In this document: one piece after another, positions 28,168 through 37,815 of the stretch | Layout of the letters: every line of letters begins with the position of its first letter | Numbering within the stretch: position 1 is the first letter of the stretch | Assembly (NCBI GenBank): GCA_007859835.1 | Contig: SJPJ01000002.1 | Span: forward strand, 409,580 to 473,579 | DNA: 64,000 bases | Direction of reading: 5' to 3' | DNA from: Novipirellula herctigrandis | GTDB taxonomy: Bacteria; Planctomycetota; Planctomycetia; Pirellulales; Pirellulaceae | Notes under the pieces: generated by a model | What the model was told of the DNA's origin: nothing | Database searches by the model: none | What the model saw: the letters and a program-made list of their open reading frames with translations, nothing else | Made by a program: the position numbers and the translations under genes

Positions 28168-30317
28168 ACCTTATCGGCGTTATCCGGGTTGGGAGGAATC
28201 ACCGCTTTCGGCTTCTCGTTAACGGTTCCGGGGACTAACCATGGGCCACGAGAATTCTCTTTGACCAAACGCATTAGTTCATCGCTATCGATCGCTTCGA
28301 CTTCTAGAAGCCGCTGAGTGACTGCTTCCAAAACATCACGGCGCTGTTCCAAAATCTCGCGAGTTTGCACCAACGCATCGTCGATGATTCGAGCGACTTC
28401 CTTATCGATCATCTTTGCCATTTCTTCGCTATGGTTCATTTGGTAGCCATCGCCACCGCCGCCGGCCAAAAATGCCGAACGGGAACTGCGGCGAAAATTA
28501 ATCCGCCCCATTCGGCTCATTCCATAATCCATCACCATGCTGCGGGCGATTTCAGTACATCGTTCCAAGTCATTTTGTGCCCCCGTGCTGATGTCTTGAA
28601 AAATCATCTCCTCGGTCAACGTGCCGGCCAACAACACTTTCATGTTGCTTTCCAATTCTGCCTTGGTCATCAAATAGCGTTCCGACTCGGGGCGTTGCAT
28701 CGTGTAACCAAGCGCCGCCAAACCACGCGGGATGATGCTGACCTTGTGAACGGGATCGGTGTTGGGCAATGCAGCGGCGACGATCGCGTGTCCCGATTCG
28801 TGATAGGCAACGCGGATTTTTTCGTCCTCATTCATGACTCGGTTCTTTTTCTCCAAACCTGCAGTCACTCGCTCGACCGCTTCGTTGAACTCTTCAAGCC
28901 CGACAGTGGTCTTTTCACTGCGAGCGGCCAAGAGTGCTGCTTCGTTGACGAGGTTCGCTAAGTCCGCACCGACGAAACCAGGTGTAATGGATGCGATTTC
29001 GCGGAGGGTAACCGAATCGTCGAGCCGCACATTCTTCACGTGCACCTTCAATATCTCTTCGCGGCCACCGACATCGGGCCGGTCGACCAAAACATGGCGA
29101 TCAAATCGACCGGGACGCAGCAGCGCCGGGTCGAGCGTCTCGGGGCGGTTGGTGGCGGCGACAATGATGACACCCGAATTGGAATCGAAACCGTCCATCT
29201 CCACCAGCAACGCATTGAGCGTTTGTTCGCGTTCGTCGTGACCGCCGACGACGCTGCCGCTTCGGCTTTTGCCCAGTGCATCGAGTTCATCGATAAAGAT
29301 AATACAGGGAGCTCGGCTGGTCGCTTGTTGAAACATGTCACGAACACGAGCCGCACCAACGCCAACAAACATCTCGACAAAATCACTTCCCGACAGACTA
29401 AAAAACGGAACACCTGCTTCACCAGCGATTGCTTTGGCTAGAAGCGTTTTGCCCGTTCCCGGAGGACCGACCAGTAGGACCCCTTTGGGAATCCGTCCGC
29501 CGAGAGCCTGGTACTTTTCGCTGTTTTTCAAAAAGTCGACGACTTCGCGGACTTCGTCAATCGCTTCCTCGATGCCAGCGACATCGGCAAACGAAATCGG
29601 CAGATCGTCTTGGTCATACAACTTTCCGCGGCTACGCGAGAACGACATCGGCGAGCCCACGCCGCCGATTCGCCGCAACATCATGATCCCCAGAAGGACC
29701 AAGACACCAATCATCAACAGCGTTGGCCATTGGTCTTCGAAAAATCGACTCGGTCGATCATTGTCCCAAACGATGCCAGACGCATCAAGAAGTTCGGCTA
29801 GTTGACGCGATTCGGTTTCGTTTTGATACGTGCGAACGGTCTCGAATTTAACTCGCACCGGTGCATTAGACGCAGTTTTGTTCTGACTCGACCCATTGAG
29901 TTCGCGGAACAACACCGTCCCCGTGATCATGTCCTCGGCGACCTTCAACTGATCTGGTTGGCTATATTCGATTTTCCGAGCGGGATCCGTGATGGAGGTG
30001 ACGATGATCGTGCGGTCAACGGACTCGGCCGTTTCGGTCAAAGCTGAAGAAGTTGGCTGGTTCGACGAGGCTTCCGACAAACCTAGCTCGTCCGACTGGG
30101 ATGGCTCGCCGGATGCCTTCTGGGCATTCGTGTTACGGAAAGCTGCCTCTTTCCCCAACAACGCCATCAAATCAGGGTAGCGAACTCGCTTTTCGGTATT
30201 TCCAAACAGAAACGCACTGAGCAACACCGCCGAAACGACTGCGGCAAGCACCAACCACATATTGCCACCACCACGTGGTTCGCCGTTGCCCGTTTTCCGT
30301 CGTTTATCGTCGCTCAT
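28146..30317 (-). CDS. ftsH: ATP-dependent zinc metalloprotease FtsH
   Basis: Membrane-anchored AAA+ protease that degrades misfolded or regulatory membrane and cytoplasmic proteins. 723 residues. TM1 near 20-40, a long periplasmic region rich in Ser/Glu, TM2 near 208-228 ([17 protein letters not shown]). The AAA module has Walker A GPPGTGKT near 283, Walker [15 protein letters not shown] and the second region of homology [19 protein letters not shown]. The zinc protease motif HESGH lies near 502, with the third ligand Asp in [10 protein letters not shown]. The periplasmic part is longer than in E. coli FtsH. An AGGA ribosome-binding site precedes the ATG. Divergent from dxr. Confidence 0.96.
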   Translation of the reverse strand: MSDDKRRKTGNGEPRGGGNMWLVLAAVVSAVLLSAFLFGNTEKRVRYPDLMALLGKEAAFRNTNAQKASGEPSQSDELGLSEASSNQPTSSALTETAESVDRTIIVTSITDPARKIEYSQPDQLKVAEDMITGTVLFRELNGSSQNKTASNAPVRVKFETVRTYQNETESRQLAELLDASGIVWDNDRPSRFFEDQWPTLLMIGVLVLLGIMMLRRIGGVGSPMSFSRSRGKLYDQDDLPISFADVAGIEEAIDEVREVVDFLKNSEKYQALGGRIPKGVLLVGPPGTGKTLLAKAIAGEAGVPFFSLSGSDFVEMFVGVGAARVRDMFQQATSRAPCIIFIDELDALGKSRSGSVVGGHDEREQTLNALLVEMDGFDSNSGVIIVAATNRPETLDPALLRPGRFDRHVLVDRPDVGGREEILKVHVKNVRLDDSVTLREIASITPGFVGADLANLVNEAALLAARSEKTTVGLEEFNEAVERVTAGLEKKNRVMNEDEKIRVAYHESGHAIVAAALPNTDPVHKVSIIPRGLAALGYTMQRPESERYLMTKAELESNMKVLLAGTLTEEMIFQDISTGAQNDLERCTEIARSMVMDYGMSRMGRINFRRSSRSAFLAGGGGDGYQMNHSEEMAKMIDKEVARIIDDALVQTREILEQRRDVLEAVTQRLLEVEAIDSDELMRLVKENSRGPWLVPGTVNEKPKAVIPPNPDNADKVAESTNG

Positions 30318-30538
30318 TCCGATTCCTAGATCCAGGTAGGTTTTATTCGATTAAAAGGGTTGTTGATCGTGTATTGATCCCTCCGCCCAGTTTCATCAGG
30401 CATTGTTTGATTGCCCATCTTGGAGGGCAAGTCTATCTTGTTGGAACCGTTTTGCGGAGCCGCTCGTAATGATCGTGCGGGTTACGCACTTTCCTACTGT
30501 CCCAAGCCCCTTCTGGTTCTCTCGCTCGTTATCCCGTT

Positions 30539-31771
30539 ATGTTGCCAACCGAATCCAACCGCGAGAACCTTAACCGCCAATCCACCCGCCAAACGGCGAC
30601 CAAAAACGTGGCCGTTCTTGGGGCAACCGGCAGCATTGGGACCGCCACGCTCGACGTTTTGCGTCATCTCGATGCAATCGACACCGAATCACGATGGAAT
30701 TTGTTCGCCGCGTCAGGGCACGCCAATGTCGAGCGACTTGGTGAAATCGCCGATGGGCTCGACCATCCGCCAGCAAAAATCGCCCTCTCCGACCCCGATT
30801 GTGCAAGCCAATTTCGCTCGCGTCACCCCGAAGGTGCTTTTCAAATTTCCTCTGGCCCCGAGGCATTGGTCGATATTGCATGCGACAAGGCGGTCGATAT
30901 CGTGGTCGCGGCGATCGTTGGTCGAGCTGGGCTGGAAAGCACGATGGCGGCCATTGACGCCGGCAAACGAGTTGCCCTAGCAAATAAGGAAACGTTGGTC
31001 GTCGCTGGCTCGCTGGTCAAGACGCGGTTGGCGAATCGGTCGGCCGAAATATTGCCAGTCGACAGTGAGCATTCAGCGATCTTTCAATGCTTGGGCGACA
31101 AAACGTGCAAGCCGAAGAAGCTAATTTTGACCGCCAGTGGTGGTCCCTTTCGGTCTTGGACCACCGAACAAATGCAACAAGCCACGCTCGATTCAGCCTT
31201 AGATCACCCGACTTGGGACATGGGACCGAAAATCACGATCGATTCGGCCACCATGATGAACAAATCGCTCGAAGTAATCGAGGCACATTGGTTGTTCGAT
31301 TTGCCAGCCGACGCGATCGAGGTGGTCGTTCATCCTCAATCGATCATCCATTCGATGGTTGAATTCGAGGATGGGTCGGTGATCGCGCAACTCAGCCCAC
31401 CGGACATGCGTTTACCTATCCAATACGCTTTGACGTATCCTCGCCGGTTGGCTTGTCAAACGCCGCCGCTGGCCCGTGACCAGCAATGGGACTTGACGCT
31501 CCAACCGGTTGATCGCGACCGTTTTCCTGCTTTGGACCTTGGTTTTGAGGTCGCCGCGGCCGGTGGAACAGCCGGGGCAGTCGTCAATGCAGCCAATGAA
31601 GCCGCGGTCGGTCTATTCCTGGACGGCAAAATTCGCTTTACTGACATAGTACCGGCATGTCGCGCGTGCTTGGAAAGTCACTCGTTTGACCCCAATCCGA
31701 CGCTTGATATCCTGCTTCGGCTCGATGGATGGGCTCGACGCGAGGTCCATCGAATCATTTCAAAACCTTAA
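30539..31771 (+). CDS. dxr: 1-deoxy-D-xylulose 5-phosphate reductoisomerase
   Basis: Converts DXP to 2-C-methyl-D-erythritol 4-phosphate with NADPH and divalent metal, the second step of the MEP isoprenoid pathway. 410 residues. NADPH-binding GATGSIGTATLDVL from residue 28; ANKETLVVAG; metal- and substrate-binding PVDSEHSAIFQCLG and TASGGPFR; and DMGPKITIDSATMMNKSLE, all typical. The ATG at 30539 gives an N-terminal extension of about 20 polar residues before the first strand, so a later start is possible, but no better Met exists. The rseP gene follows 8 bp later, a pairing conserved in many bacteria. Confidence 0.96.
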   Translation: MLPTESNRENLNRQSTRQTATKNVAVLGATGSIGTATLDVLRHLDAIDTESRWNLFAASGHANVERLGEIADGLDHPPAKIALSDPDCASQFRSRHPEGAFQISSGPEALVDIACDKAVDIVVAAIVGRAGLESTMAAIDAGKRVALANKETLVVAGSLVKTRLANRSAEILPVDSEHSAIFQCLGDKTCKPKKLILTASGGPFRSWTTEQMQQATLDSALDHPTWDMGPKITIDSATMMNKSLEVIEAHWLFDLPADAIEVVVHPQSIIHSMVEFEDGSVIAQLSPPDMRLPIQYALTYPRRLACQTPPLARDQQWDLTLQPVDRDRFPALDLGFEVAAAGGTAGAVVNAANEAAVGLFLDGKIRFTDIVPACRACLESHSFDPNPTLDILLRLDGWARREVHRIISKP

Positions 31772-31779
31772 AAACACTT

Positions 31780-33930
31780 ATGTTCATCGATTTATTCACT
31801 CAATCGCTGCTGCTCGCCTCTACCGACGATGCGACGTTCTTATCGGTACTTGCCTCTCAAGTCCTTCTATGGGGACGTGTTGCACTTGGCATCGGCTTGG
31901 TCATTTTTGTTCACGAGCTTGGACACTTTTTGGCCGCTAAGACCTTCGGCGTCAAATGCGAGAAATTTTATGTTGGGTTTGATGTGCCGATCAAAATTGG
32001 CCCAATCAAATTTCCGCGAACATTGGGCAAGTTCAAATATGGTGAAACCGAGTACGGCATTGGCATCATCCCGCTTGGCGGTTACGTGAAGATGCTTGGG
32101 CAAGACGACGACCCACGAAAAGCCGAAGAGGAAGCGAAACGAATCCGTGAAGGGGGTACCGACGAAGATTCGCCCGAGACGCTTGATCCGCGCAGTTTTC
32201 CTGCCAAACCGGTTTGGCAACGAATGGTCATTATCAGTGCTGGTGTGGTGATGAATTTGATCACCGGTGTTCTGTTCGCTGCGATCGCGTTCGGCTATGG
32301 CGTTTCCTACAACCCCGCGATTATCGGCGGCGTGACTCCGGGCGGCCCTGCATGGCGAGCAGGGATCGAACCTGGTGGCCAAGTCATCTCGGTGGGCGGA
32401 TTAAATGATGACCAAATGCATTTTCGAGAAATGCGAATGGCGATTTTGAACGAAGGACTCGAAAGCCCCGAGGATCCAATCGATATCGCGATTCGCTATG
32501 ACGATGGTGTTCGCAAATACAAATTGAAAACCGATCCGCATCCTGCAAACGCGGACATGCGAATGATCGGAATATCCAGCCCGGTCTCACTGAAGCTTGA
32601 CAAAGATTCGCCGGTAATGCCTGGCAGTGCCGCAGAGAACGTACTTGGTGAAAACGACGCCGGCGCGACGATCGTCGCCTACGATGGCATCCCTGTTAAA
32701 GCGGATTCGATTGTTCCATCGACACCGTTTTTTGATTACCTCTACTCGCATCCCGATAAACCGATCTCGCTAACGCTCCGGCGAACCGACGATTCCGATC
32801 ACACTGTCGAATTGCCGCCGCAACAAGGCAAAACGATCGGTTTCCGCTATGGAATCAGCCCCATTCGTGGCTTGGTCGAGGATGGCCCGGCCGCGAAGGC
32901 GGGCGTCAAAGTGGGCGACCGAATTATTGCTGTGGGTGGCGACAAAAACATCGACGCGTTTGGTTTGCCGCTGACGCTTTCGTCGACGACAGAACCCATT
33001 TCGCTGACACTACTTCGTGGCGAAAGTGATTCTGCGGAACAAGAAGAAATCGAAGTGGAATTGGATCCTGCCCTCTCGCTTCAAACGGTTTCGACCACTT
33101 CCGGTTTGGCTGGTGAGATTGCCGTCAACCGATTTGGATTTTCGTACGAACCACTCACGATGATTAGCAGCGTGTTGCCCGATTTGCTGAGTCAATCGAC
33201 GGCGGCTTCCGATACGAAATTAGAAGTCGGTGACGAAATCCAAGAGATTCGCTTAACTCTTTCGGATGACCAATTGCCCAAGCAACTCAAAGATGAACGC
33301 TTCGAACAAGTGGTCGAGCGATTGCGTGAAGGTTGGAAACCGAATAACGAAATACCGCTAGCCAGCTTGGTAGAGACGCTGCAATTGTTGCCCGAAGGGA
33401 CGCCACTACGAGTCTTGGCAACGCGTTCGCCATCGGGTCGAGTGATCGAAGCGACCGCCACGGTCCAGTTGGACGAACGAGTTTGGAGCGAACGGGGATT
33501 GGCGTTAACTGCTAGCGAATCCACACAGACAGCGACGTCCGTTACCAGCGCATTGTCGTTGGGACTACGCGAAGGTAAGCGACGATTGTCAGACGTTTTC
33601 CGGTTCTTGCGAATGATCCCACAAGGCCAAGTGAAACTGCGTCACGTCGGCGGTCCGCTGGCGATTGTCGGAATCGCAAAATCCGAGGCCGAACGAGGAA
33701 TCTCAGCCCAGTTATTGTTCCTGACGATGTTGAGTATGAACTTGGCGATCTTGAATTTTTTGCCGATTCCTGCGCTCGACGGAGGGCATATGGTATTTCT
33801 GATTGCCGAAGCGATTCGAGGCAAACGGCTTGACGAGCAATTGGAAATGAAACTGACGATGGCAGGCGTGTTAACGATTCTGTTGTTGATGGTCGTCGTA
33901 TTTGCCAACGACATCATCCGCGCATTCTAG
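31780..33930 (+). CDS. rseP: RIP metalloprotease RseP (site-2 protease), extended with several PDZ-like modules
   Basis: Intramembrane zinc protease that cleaves anti-sigma factors or signal-peptide remnants in the inner membrane. The ATG at 31780 gives 716 residues; the upstream in-frame extension overlaps dxr and is unlikely. Zinc motif HELGH at 45-49 within helix 1 (VIFVHELGHFLAAKTFG) and the LDG motif LPIPALDGGHMVFL near 653-666. Between them are clear PDZ cores near 185 (GGPAWRAGIEPGGQVISVGG) and 365 (DGPAAKAGVKVGDRIIAVGG), plus weaker PDZ-like segments near 280 and 460. E. coli RseP has two PDZ domains and about 450 residues, so this one is much enlarged. Confidence 0.93.
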   Translation: MFIDLFTQSLLLASTDDATFLSVLASQVLLWGRVALGIGLVIFVHELGHFLAAKTFGVKCEKFYVGFDVPIKIGPIKFPRTLGKFKYGETEYGIGIIPLGGYVKMLGQDDDPRKAEEEAKRIREGGTDEDSPETLDPRSFPAKPVWQRMVIISAGVVMNLITGVLFAAIAFGYGVSYNPAIIGGVTPGGPAWRAGIEPGGQVISVGGLNDDQMHFREMRMAILNEGLESPEDPIDIAIRYDDGVRKYKLKTDPHPANADMRMIGISSPVSLKLDKDSPVMPGSAAENVLGENDAGATIVAYDGIPVKADSIVPSTPFFDYLYSHPDKPISLTLRRTDDSDHTVELPPQQGKTIGFRYGISPIRGLVEDGPAAKAGVKVGDRIIAVGGDKNIDAFGLPLTLSSTTEPISLTLLRGESDSAEQEEIEVELDPALSLQTVSTTSGLAGEIAVNRFGFSYEPLTMISSVLPDLLSQSTAASDTKLEVGDEIQEIRLTLSDDQLPKQLKDERFEQVVERLREGWKPNNEIPLASLVETLQLLPEGTPLRVLATRSPSGRVIEATATVQLDERVWSERGLALTASESTQTATSVTSALSLGLREGKRRLSDVFRFLRMIPQGQVKLRHVGGPLAIVGIAKSEAERGISAQLLFLTMLSMNLAILNFLPIPALDGGHMVFLIAEAIRGKRLDEQLEMKLTMAGVLTILLLMVVVFANDIIRAF

Positions 33931-34221
33931 TGCGGGAGGCTCAGACCCGGCAAACCTTCCGAAGCTGATGAGGGTCTGATCGGAATCCTGAGCTTCCAAC
34001 GGGCTTCTCGGCATTTCGGTCGGACGGATTGTTTGTTGGACGCTTCACCGTCGGCAGTGGAACGTTCAACAACGCGCGAACCAATTTGGACTAGAATTGG
34101 GGCAGATGGGTACATTCGCTTCGAGTGGTGCGTTTCTTTTTGTAGAACCGCCCCGATCGGGCTATTTTTGTCGCCAATCGCCTTCTCTTGACCCCTTTTC
34201 CACCTTTTCTGAGTCCGCTGC

Positions 34222-35907
34222 ATGACGTGCATTAAGTTACGTTTTACACCGTTCGCGCTGGCAATCGCTCTGTTTTCGCCAACGATTTACACTGATTTGT
34301 CCACGGGTTCCGCTGAGGCGGCCGAGATTGTCGTGCCGTCCCAGGTGGCACTCATTAACGACGCAATCGAACAGGGTTGGCGAGATTACGAAATACGGCC
34401 CGCGTCGGAGGCCGACGACGCCACTTGGTGTCGTCGGGTTTATTTGGACATCCTGGGCCGTATTCCAACACTCGAAGAATTGAACGCATTTTTGGCTGAT
34501 CGCGGCAGCGGTAAACGAGCCAAATTGGTCAACACTCTTCTGTATGACGATCGCTTCACGGAAGAATACGCGGGACATTGGGGGACGATCTGGACAAACA
34601 TTCTGATTGGCCGATCCGGTGGCACCGAGCGTCGCACGTTGATTAATCGTGATGGGATGCAGAAATATTTGCGTGATGCGTTTGCACAAAATAAACCGTA
34701 CAACGACTTGGTCTATGAACTCGTCACGGCGGTTGGCTCGACGAAACCAGGAACAAAGAATTTCAACGGAGCGGTCAACTTTCTGGTTGAAAAAGTGAAC
34801 GAAGAAAAAGCAGTTTTGGCGACTAGCAGCACGTCGCGTATTCTGCTTGGTCAACAAGTTCAATGCACCCAATGCCACAATCATCCTTTCAACCAATGGA
34901 AACAACAGAAGTTCTGGGAATTCAATTCGTTCTTTCGCCAAACGCGTTCGTTAAGACGCTTCGTTGATGGTACTCGTGACATCGATCACGCAGAGTTAAT
35001 CAATGAAGATTTCGCCGGCGAGGCAGGTGATGCTGAGGACGCATTGGTCTTCTACGAGCTTCGCAACGGATTGACGCGAGTCGCCTATCCGGTCTTTACC
35101 GATGGAACCGAGATCGCCAAAAGTGGTTACGTCAGTGACGTGAATCGACGTGACGAGCTTGGACGATTGGTTTTGCAAAGCGAATTTCTGGACAAGATGA
35201 TTGTCAATCGCATGTGGGCGCACTTCCTCGGTTTTGGATTCACCAAGCCGGTCGATGATCTTGGCCCACACAATGCAGCCTCGCATCCTGAGTTGCTAGA
35301 CGAGTTGGGCAAAGAAGTTCGCCAACACAGTTACGACTTAAAACAATTGATCACTTGGATCACTTTGAGCCGGCCGTATCAATTGTCCGCCGTGCTCGGC
35401 AAGGCGAACGAGATCGATGATCCTTCGATTGGAGAGATGCCTAAATTCTCGCGTTTTTACTTGCGTCAAATGAGTGCCGAACAGTTGTATCAATCGCTGG
35501 TCACGGCAACCGGAGCTGGCGCAGCCGGAAGTTACGAAGAACAGGAGCAGCAACGACGAAAGTGGATGAGGCAATTTGTGGTCGCGTTCGGTACGGACGA
35601 AGGCGGTGAGGCGACGACTTTCGATGGTTCCATTCCACAAGCGTTGATGCTGTTCAACGGTGATTTGACCAAGAATGCAACGAGCACCAAAACAGGCAGC
35701 TTCTTGGATCGTATTCAGAAGGGGGGGCGTTCGACGCGAGAGCGTTTAACGTCGTTGTTCATGGCCGCCGTCGCTCGAAGGCCAACCAAGAATGAAGTTT
35801 CCGTAGCCGGAAAACTGTATGTGGCTCGAAAGAATAACGAACTCGAGATGCTGCAAGATATGTGGTGGGCTCTGATCAATAGCAACGAATTTATCATGCA
35901 ACATTAG
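34222..35907 (+). CDS. DUF1549/DUF1553 protein without N-terminal cytochrome domain
   Basis: 561 residues. A hydrophobic signal segment (about 7-28) precedes DUF1549 (DATWCRRVYLDILGRIPTLE, about 55-75), which contains a CTQCHNHPFNQW heme-type motif near 214-225. DUF1553 follows (LDKMIVNRMWAHFLGFGFT and PQALMLFNGDL). Unlike the 832-residue relative near 24 kb, it lacks the N-terminal planctomycete cytochrome c domain, so it represents a shorter architecture. The downstream DUF1501 gene begins 65 bp later, a second copy of the paired system. Probably exported; function unknown. Confidence 0.9.
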   Translation: MTCIKLRFTPFALAIALFSPTIYTDLSTGSAEAAEIVVPSQVALINDAIEQGWRDYEIRPASEADDATWCRRVYLDILGRIPTLEELNAFLADRGSGKRAKLVNTLLYDDRFTEEYAGHWGTIWTNILIGRSGGTERRTLINRDGMQKYLRDAFAQNKPYNDLVYELVTAVGSTKPGTKNFNGAVNFLVEKVNEEKAVLATSSTSRILLGQQVQCTQCHNHPFNQWKQQKFWEFNSFFRQTRSLRRFVDGTRDIDHAELINEDFAGEAGDAEDALVFYELRNGLTRVAYPVFTDGTEIAKSGYVSDVNRRDELGRLVLQSEFLDKMIVNRMWAHFLGFGFTKPVDDLGPHNAASHPELLDELGKEVRQHSYDLKQLITWITLSRPYQLSAVLGKANEIDDPSIGEMPKFSRFYLRQMSAEQLYQSLVTATGAGAAGSYEEQEQQRRKWMRQFVVAFGTDEGGEATTFDGSIPQALMLFNGDLTKNATSTKTGSFLDRIQKGGRSTRERLTSLFMAAVARRPTKNEVSVAGKLYVARKNNELEMLQDMWWALINSNEFIMQH

Positions 35908-35972
35908 CGTGGGCGTACTCTTTGACCCCCACGACTCTTTTTAGAATACTTTTCTCCTCAAAGGCAATCTTT

Positions 35973-37247
35973 ATGACCAATCACTGGCAAACTCCCGCTG
36001 GGATGACACGACGGCATTTCATGAGTCACTTGGCCGGGTCGAGCGCAGCGTATGCAGCCTCGCTGTCGATGGGCAGTTCCATCTATGCATTTGCCGATGA
36101 ATTGAAACAGAAGCGTCGCTCGGCAATCATGCTATGGATGGGTGGCGGTCCTGCTACGATTGACCTTTGGGATTTGAAACCCGGTTCGCCCACCGGTGGT
36201 CCATTTCGACCGATCTCAACCACCGGCAATATGCAAATCTGTGAACACTTGCCATTGATGGCACAACAGATGAAGCACATGTCAGTCGTCCGCAGCATGT
36301 CGACTCGCGAAGCCGATCACGATCGCGGTCGTTACTACATGCACACCGGCTATGTTCCCAATCCCAATATCACTCACCCTAGCTATGGATCGGTGATTGC
36401 GCATGAATTAATGTCTCAACGACCGGAGCTCGAGATTCCACCGTTTGTATCGATTGGCGGTGCCAGCGAAGGTCCAGGTTTCTTAGGCATGGCCTGGTCA
36501 CCATTTTCGGTCTCCAGTAACGGACGGATTCGAAATTTGCAGATGAGCTTAGAGGAATCGCGACTGATGCAGCGAATGGCTGCACTGAACATGATCGAAC
36601 AGAGCTTTTCAAAACGAACACGCGATTTACCAGCGGTTGAACATTCAAAAGTTTTGAAAAAGACTTACGATTTAATGACTAGCGACCAAATGGAGGCTTT
36701 CAAGGTCGACGAAGAACCGGATGATGTAAAAGAACGATACGGCACCAACGGTTTTGGCCAAGGTTGTTTGTTGGCACGCCGATTGGTCGAAGCAGGGGTA
36801 CCGTTTATCGAAGTTGACCTCGGTGGTTGGGATAACCACCAAGGCATTCACACGATCCTGAAAGACGACAAGCTACCGACTTTGGACAAAGCCATGAGTG
36901 CTTTGATCGAGGATTTGAACGCCCGTGGGTTGTTGCAAGACACGGTGGTGATGTGGATGGGCGAATTTGGGCGGACGCCAAATATCAATGCCCAAGCGGG
37001 ACGCGACCATTTTGCGAGGGCTTGGTCGTGCGTGGTCGGTGGTGCGGATATCCAAGGAGGACTGGCGATCGGCGAAACCAGTCCTGATGGATCGGCGGTT
37101 GTAACAGAACCGTTTAGCAGCGAAGATTTGATGACAACGGTGGTGAAAGGTTTGGGCATTTCGTCCGAAAAGACGTTCACCAGCAAAAACGGTCGGCCGA
37201 TGAAGATCGCCGGCGGTGGAAAAATCATTAAAGATCTTCTCGGGTAA
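35973..37247 (+). CDS. DUF1501 protein (second copy)
   Basis: About 424 residues from the ATG at 35973; an upstream TTG at 35922 adds a non-signal extension. The product starts with a Tat-type signal (MTRRHFMSHLAGSSAAYAAS near 10-29). Conserved blocks: AIMLWMGGGPATIDLWDLKP, MSTREADHDRGRYYMHTGY, GGWDNHQGIHT and VVMWMGEFGRTPNIN, closing with GRDHFARAWSCVVGG. It pairs with the preceding DUF1549 protein and is separated by 17 bp from the small gene downstream. Sulfatase/phosphatase-like fold by family; no activity assigned. Confidence 0.9.
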   Translation: MTNHWQTPAGMTRRHFMSHLAGSSAAYAASLSMGSSIYAFADELKQKRRSAIMLWMGGGPATIDLWDLKPGSPTGGPFRPISTTGNMQICEHLPLMAQQMKHMSVVRSMSTREADHDRGRYYMHTGYVPNPNITHPSYGSVIAHELMSQRPELEIPPFVSIGGASEGPGFLGMAWSPFSVSSNGRIRNLQMSLEESRLMQRMAALNMIEQSFSKRTRDLPAVEHSKVLKKTYDLMTSDQMEAFKVDEEPDDVKERYGTNGFGQGCLLARRLVEAGVPFIEVDLGGWDNHQGIHTILKDDKLPTLDKAMSALIEDLNARGLLQDTVVMWMGEFGRTPNINAQAGRDHFARAWSCVVGGADIQGGLAIGETSPDGSAVVTEPFSSEDLMTTVVKGLGISSEKTFTSKNGRPMKIAGGGKIIKDLLG

Positions 37248-37264
37248 TCCATTTCAATAGGCTT

Positions 37265-37648
37265 ATGGCGAAGCGCAAACCGATTGTCCGCATGCGAAGC
37301 TACGGCCTTTATTCTCACTGGGATGCCGAATCAAAAGAGTTGCCGCAATTTATGCAATCGACCATTCAAATCGTCGCCAAGATCGGCGTCGAATTTGGAT
37401 TTGTGATTAATGTCAAAGGTGGAAAGAACGAAGTTCTCGATTATTGCATCGAGCATCCTGGTATTAAGGACGCCAAGGGAAAAGTGAGGGCCCCGTTTGA
37501 CGGCTGTGTTTACGTCAAACAGAACGACTGGAACTTTTATCTCGGTGACACTATTTGGGAACCGGTCGACGACAAGCGAGGTGATTGGAGAATGTTTGTC
37601 GAGATCGACGGAAACATCGTCGCCGAAAAGACTTTTGAGCTGATCTAA
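37265..37648 (+). CDS. small protein, possibly DUF3859
   Basis: 127 residues, no signal peptide. The pattern (RSYGLYSHWDAESKELP near 12-28, then GVEFGFVINVKGG, and a C-terminal GDWRMFVEIDGNIVAEKTF) resembles the DUF3859 family: a beta-rich domain with a terminal Trp-x-Met/hydrophobic strand and 'K.F.L' ending. The family function is unknown. It follows the DUF1501 gene closely and precedes pta by 167 bp; good codon pattern and length support a real gene. The family assignment is tentative. Confidence 0.7.
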   Translation: MAKRKPIVRMRSYGLYSHWDAESKELPQFMQSTIQIVAKIGVEFGFVINVKGGKNEVLDYCIEHPGIKDAKGKVRAPFDGCVYVKQNDWNFYLGDTIWEPVDDKRGDWRMFVEIDGNIVAEKTFELI

Positions 37649-37815
37649 TCCACCCATTAGACTCCGCTCCGTGTGACCCCGCGGTTTACTCCACCTTGTT
37701 AGACTGCGGTTTTGGCGTATCATCGGGACACGGTCGCGTCGGAGTCGATCGCCACCGGTTTTGCAGAAACAATCGGTGTAAAAAACACATAAGATGCTTT
37801 TGTGAAGAAACCGTA

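Noticed and set aside
34237..34941. 234-codon minus-strand open frame
   Set aside because: Antisense to the DUF1549 gene, whose motifs and CTQCH signature are clear on the plus strand.
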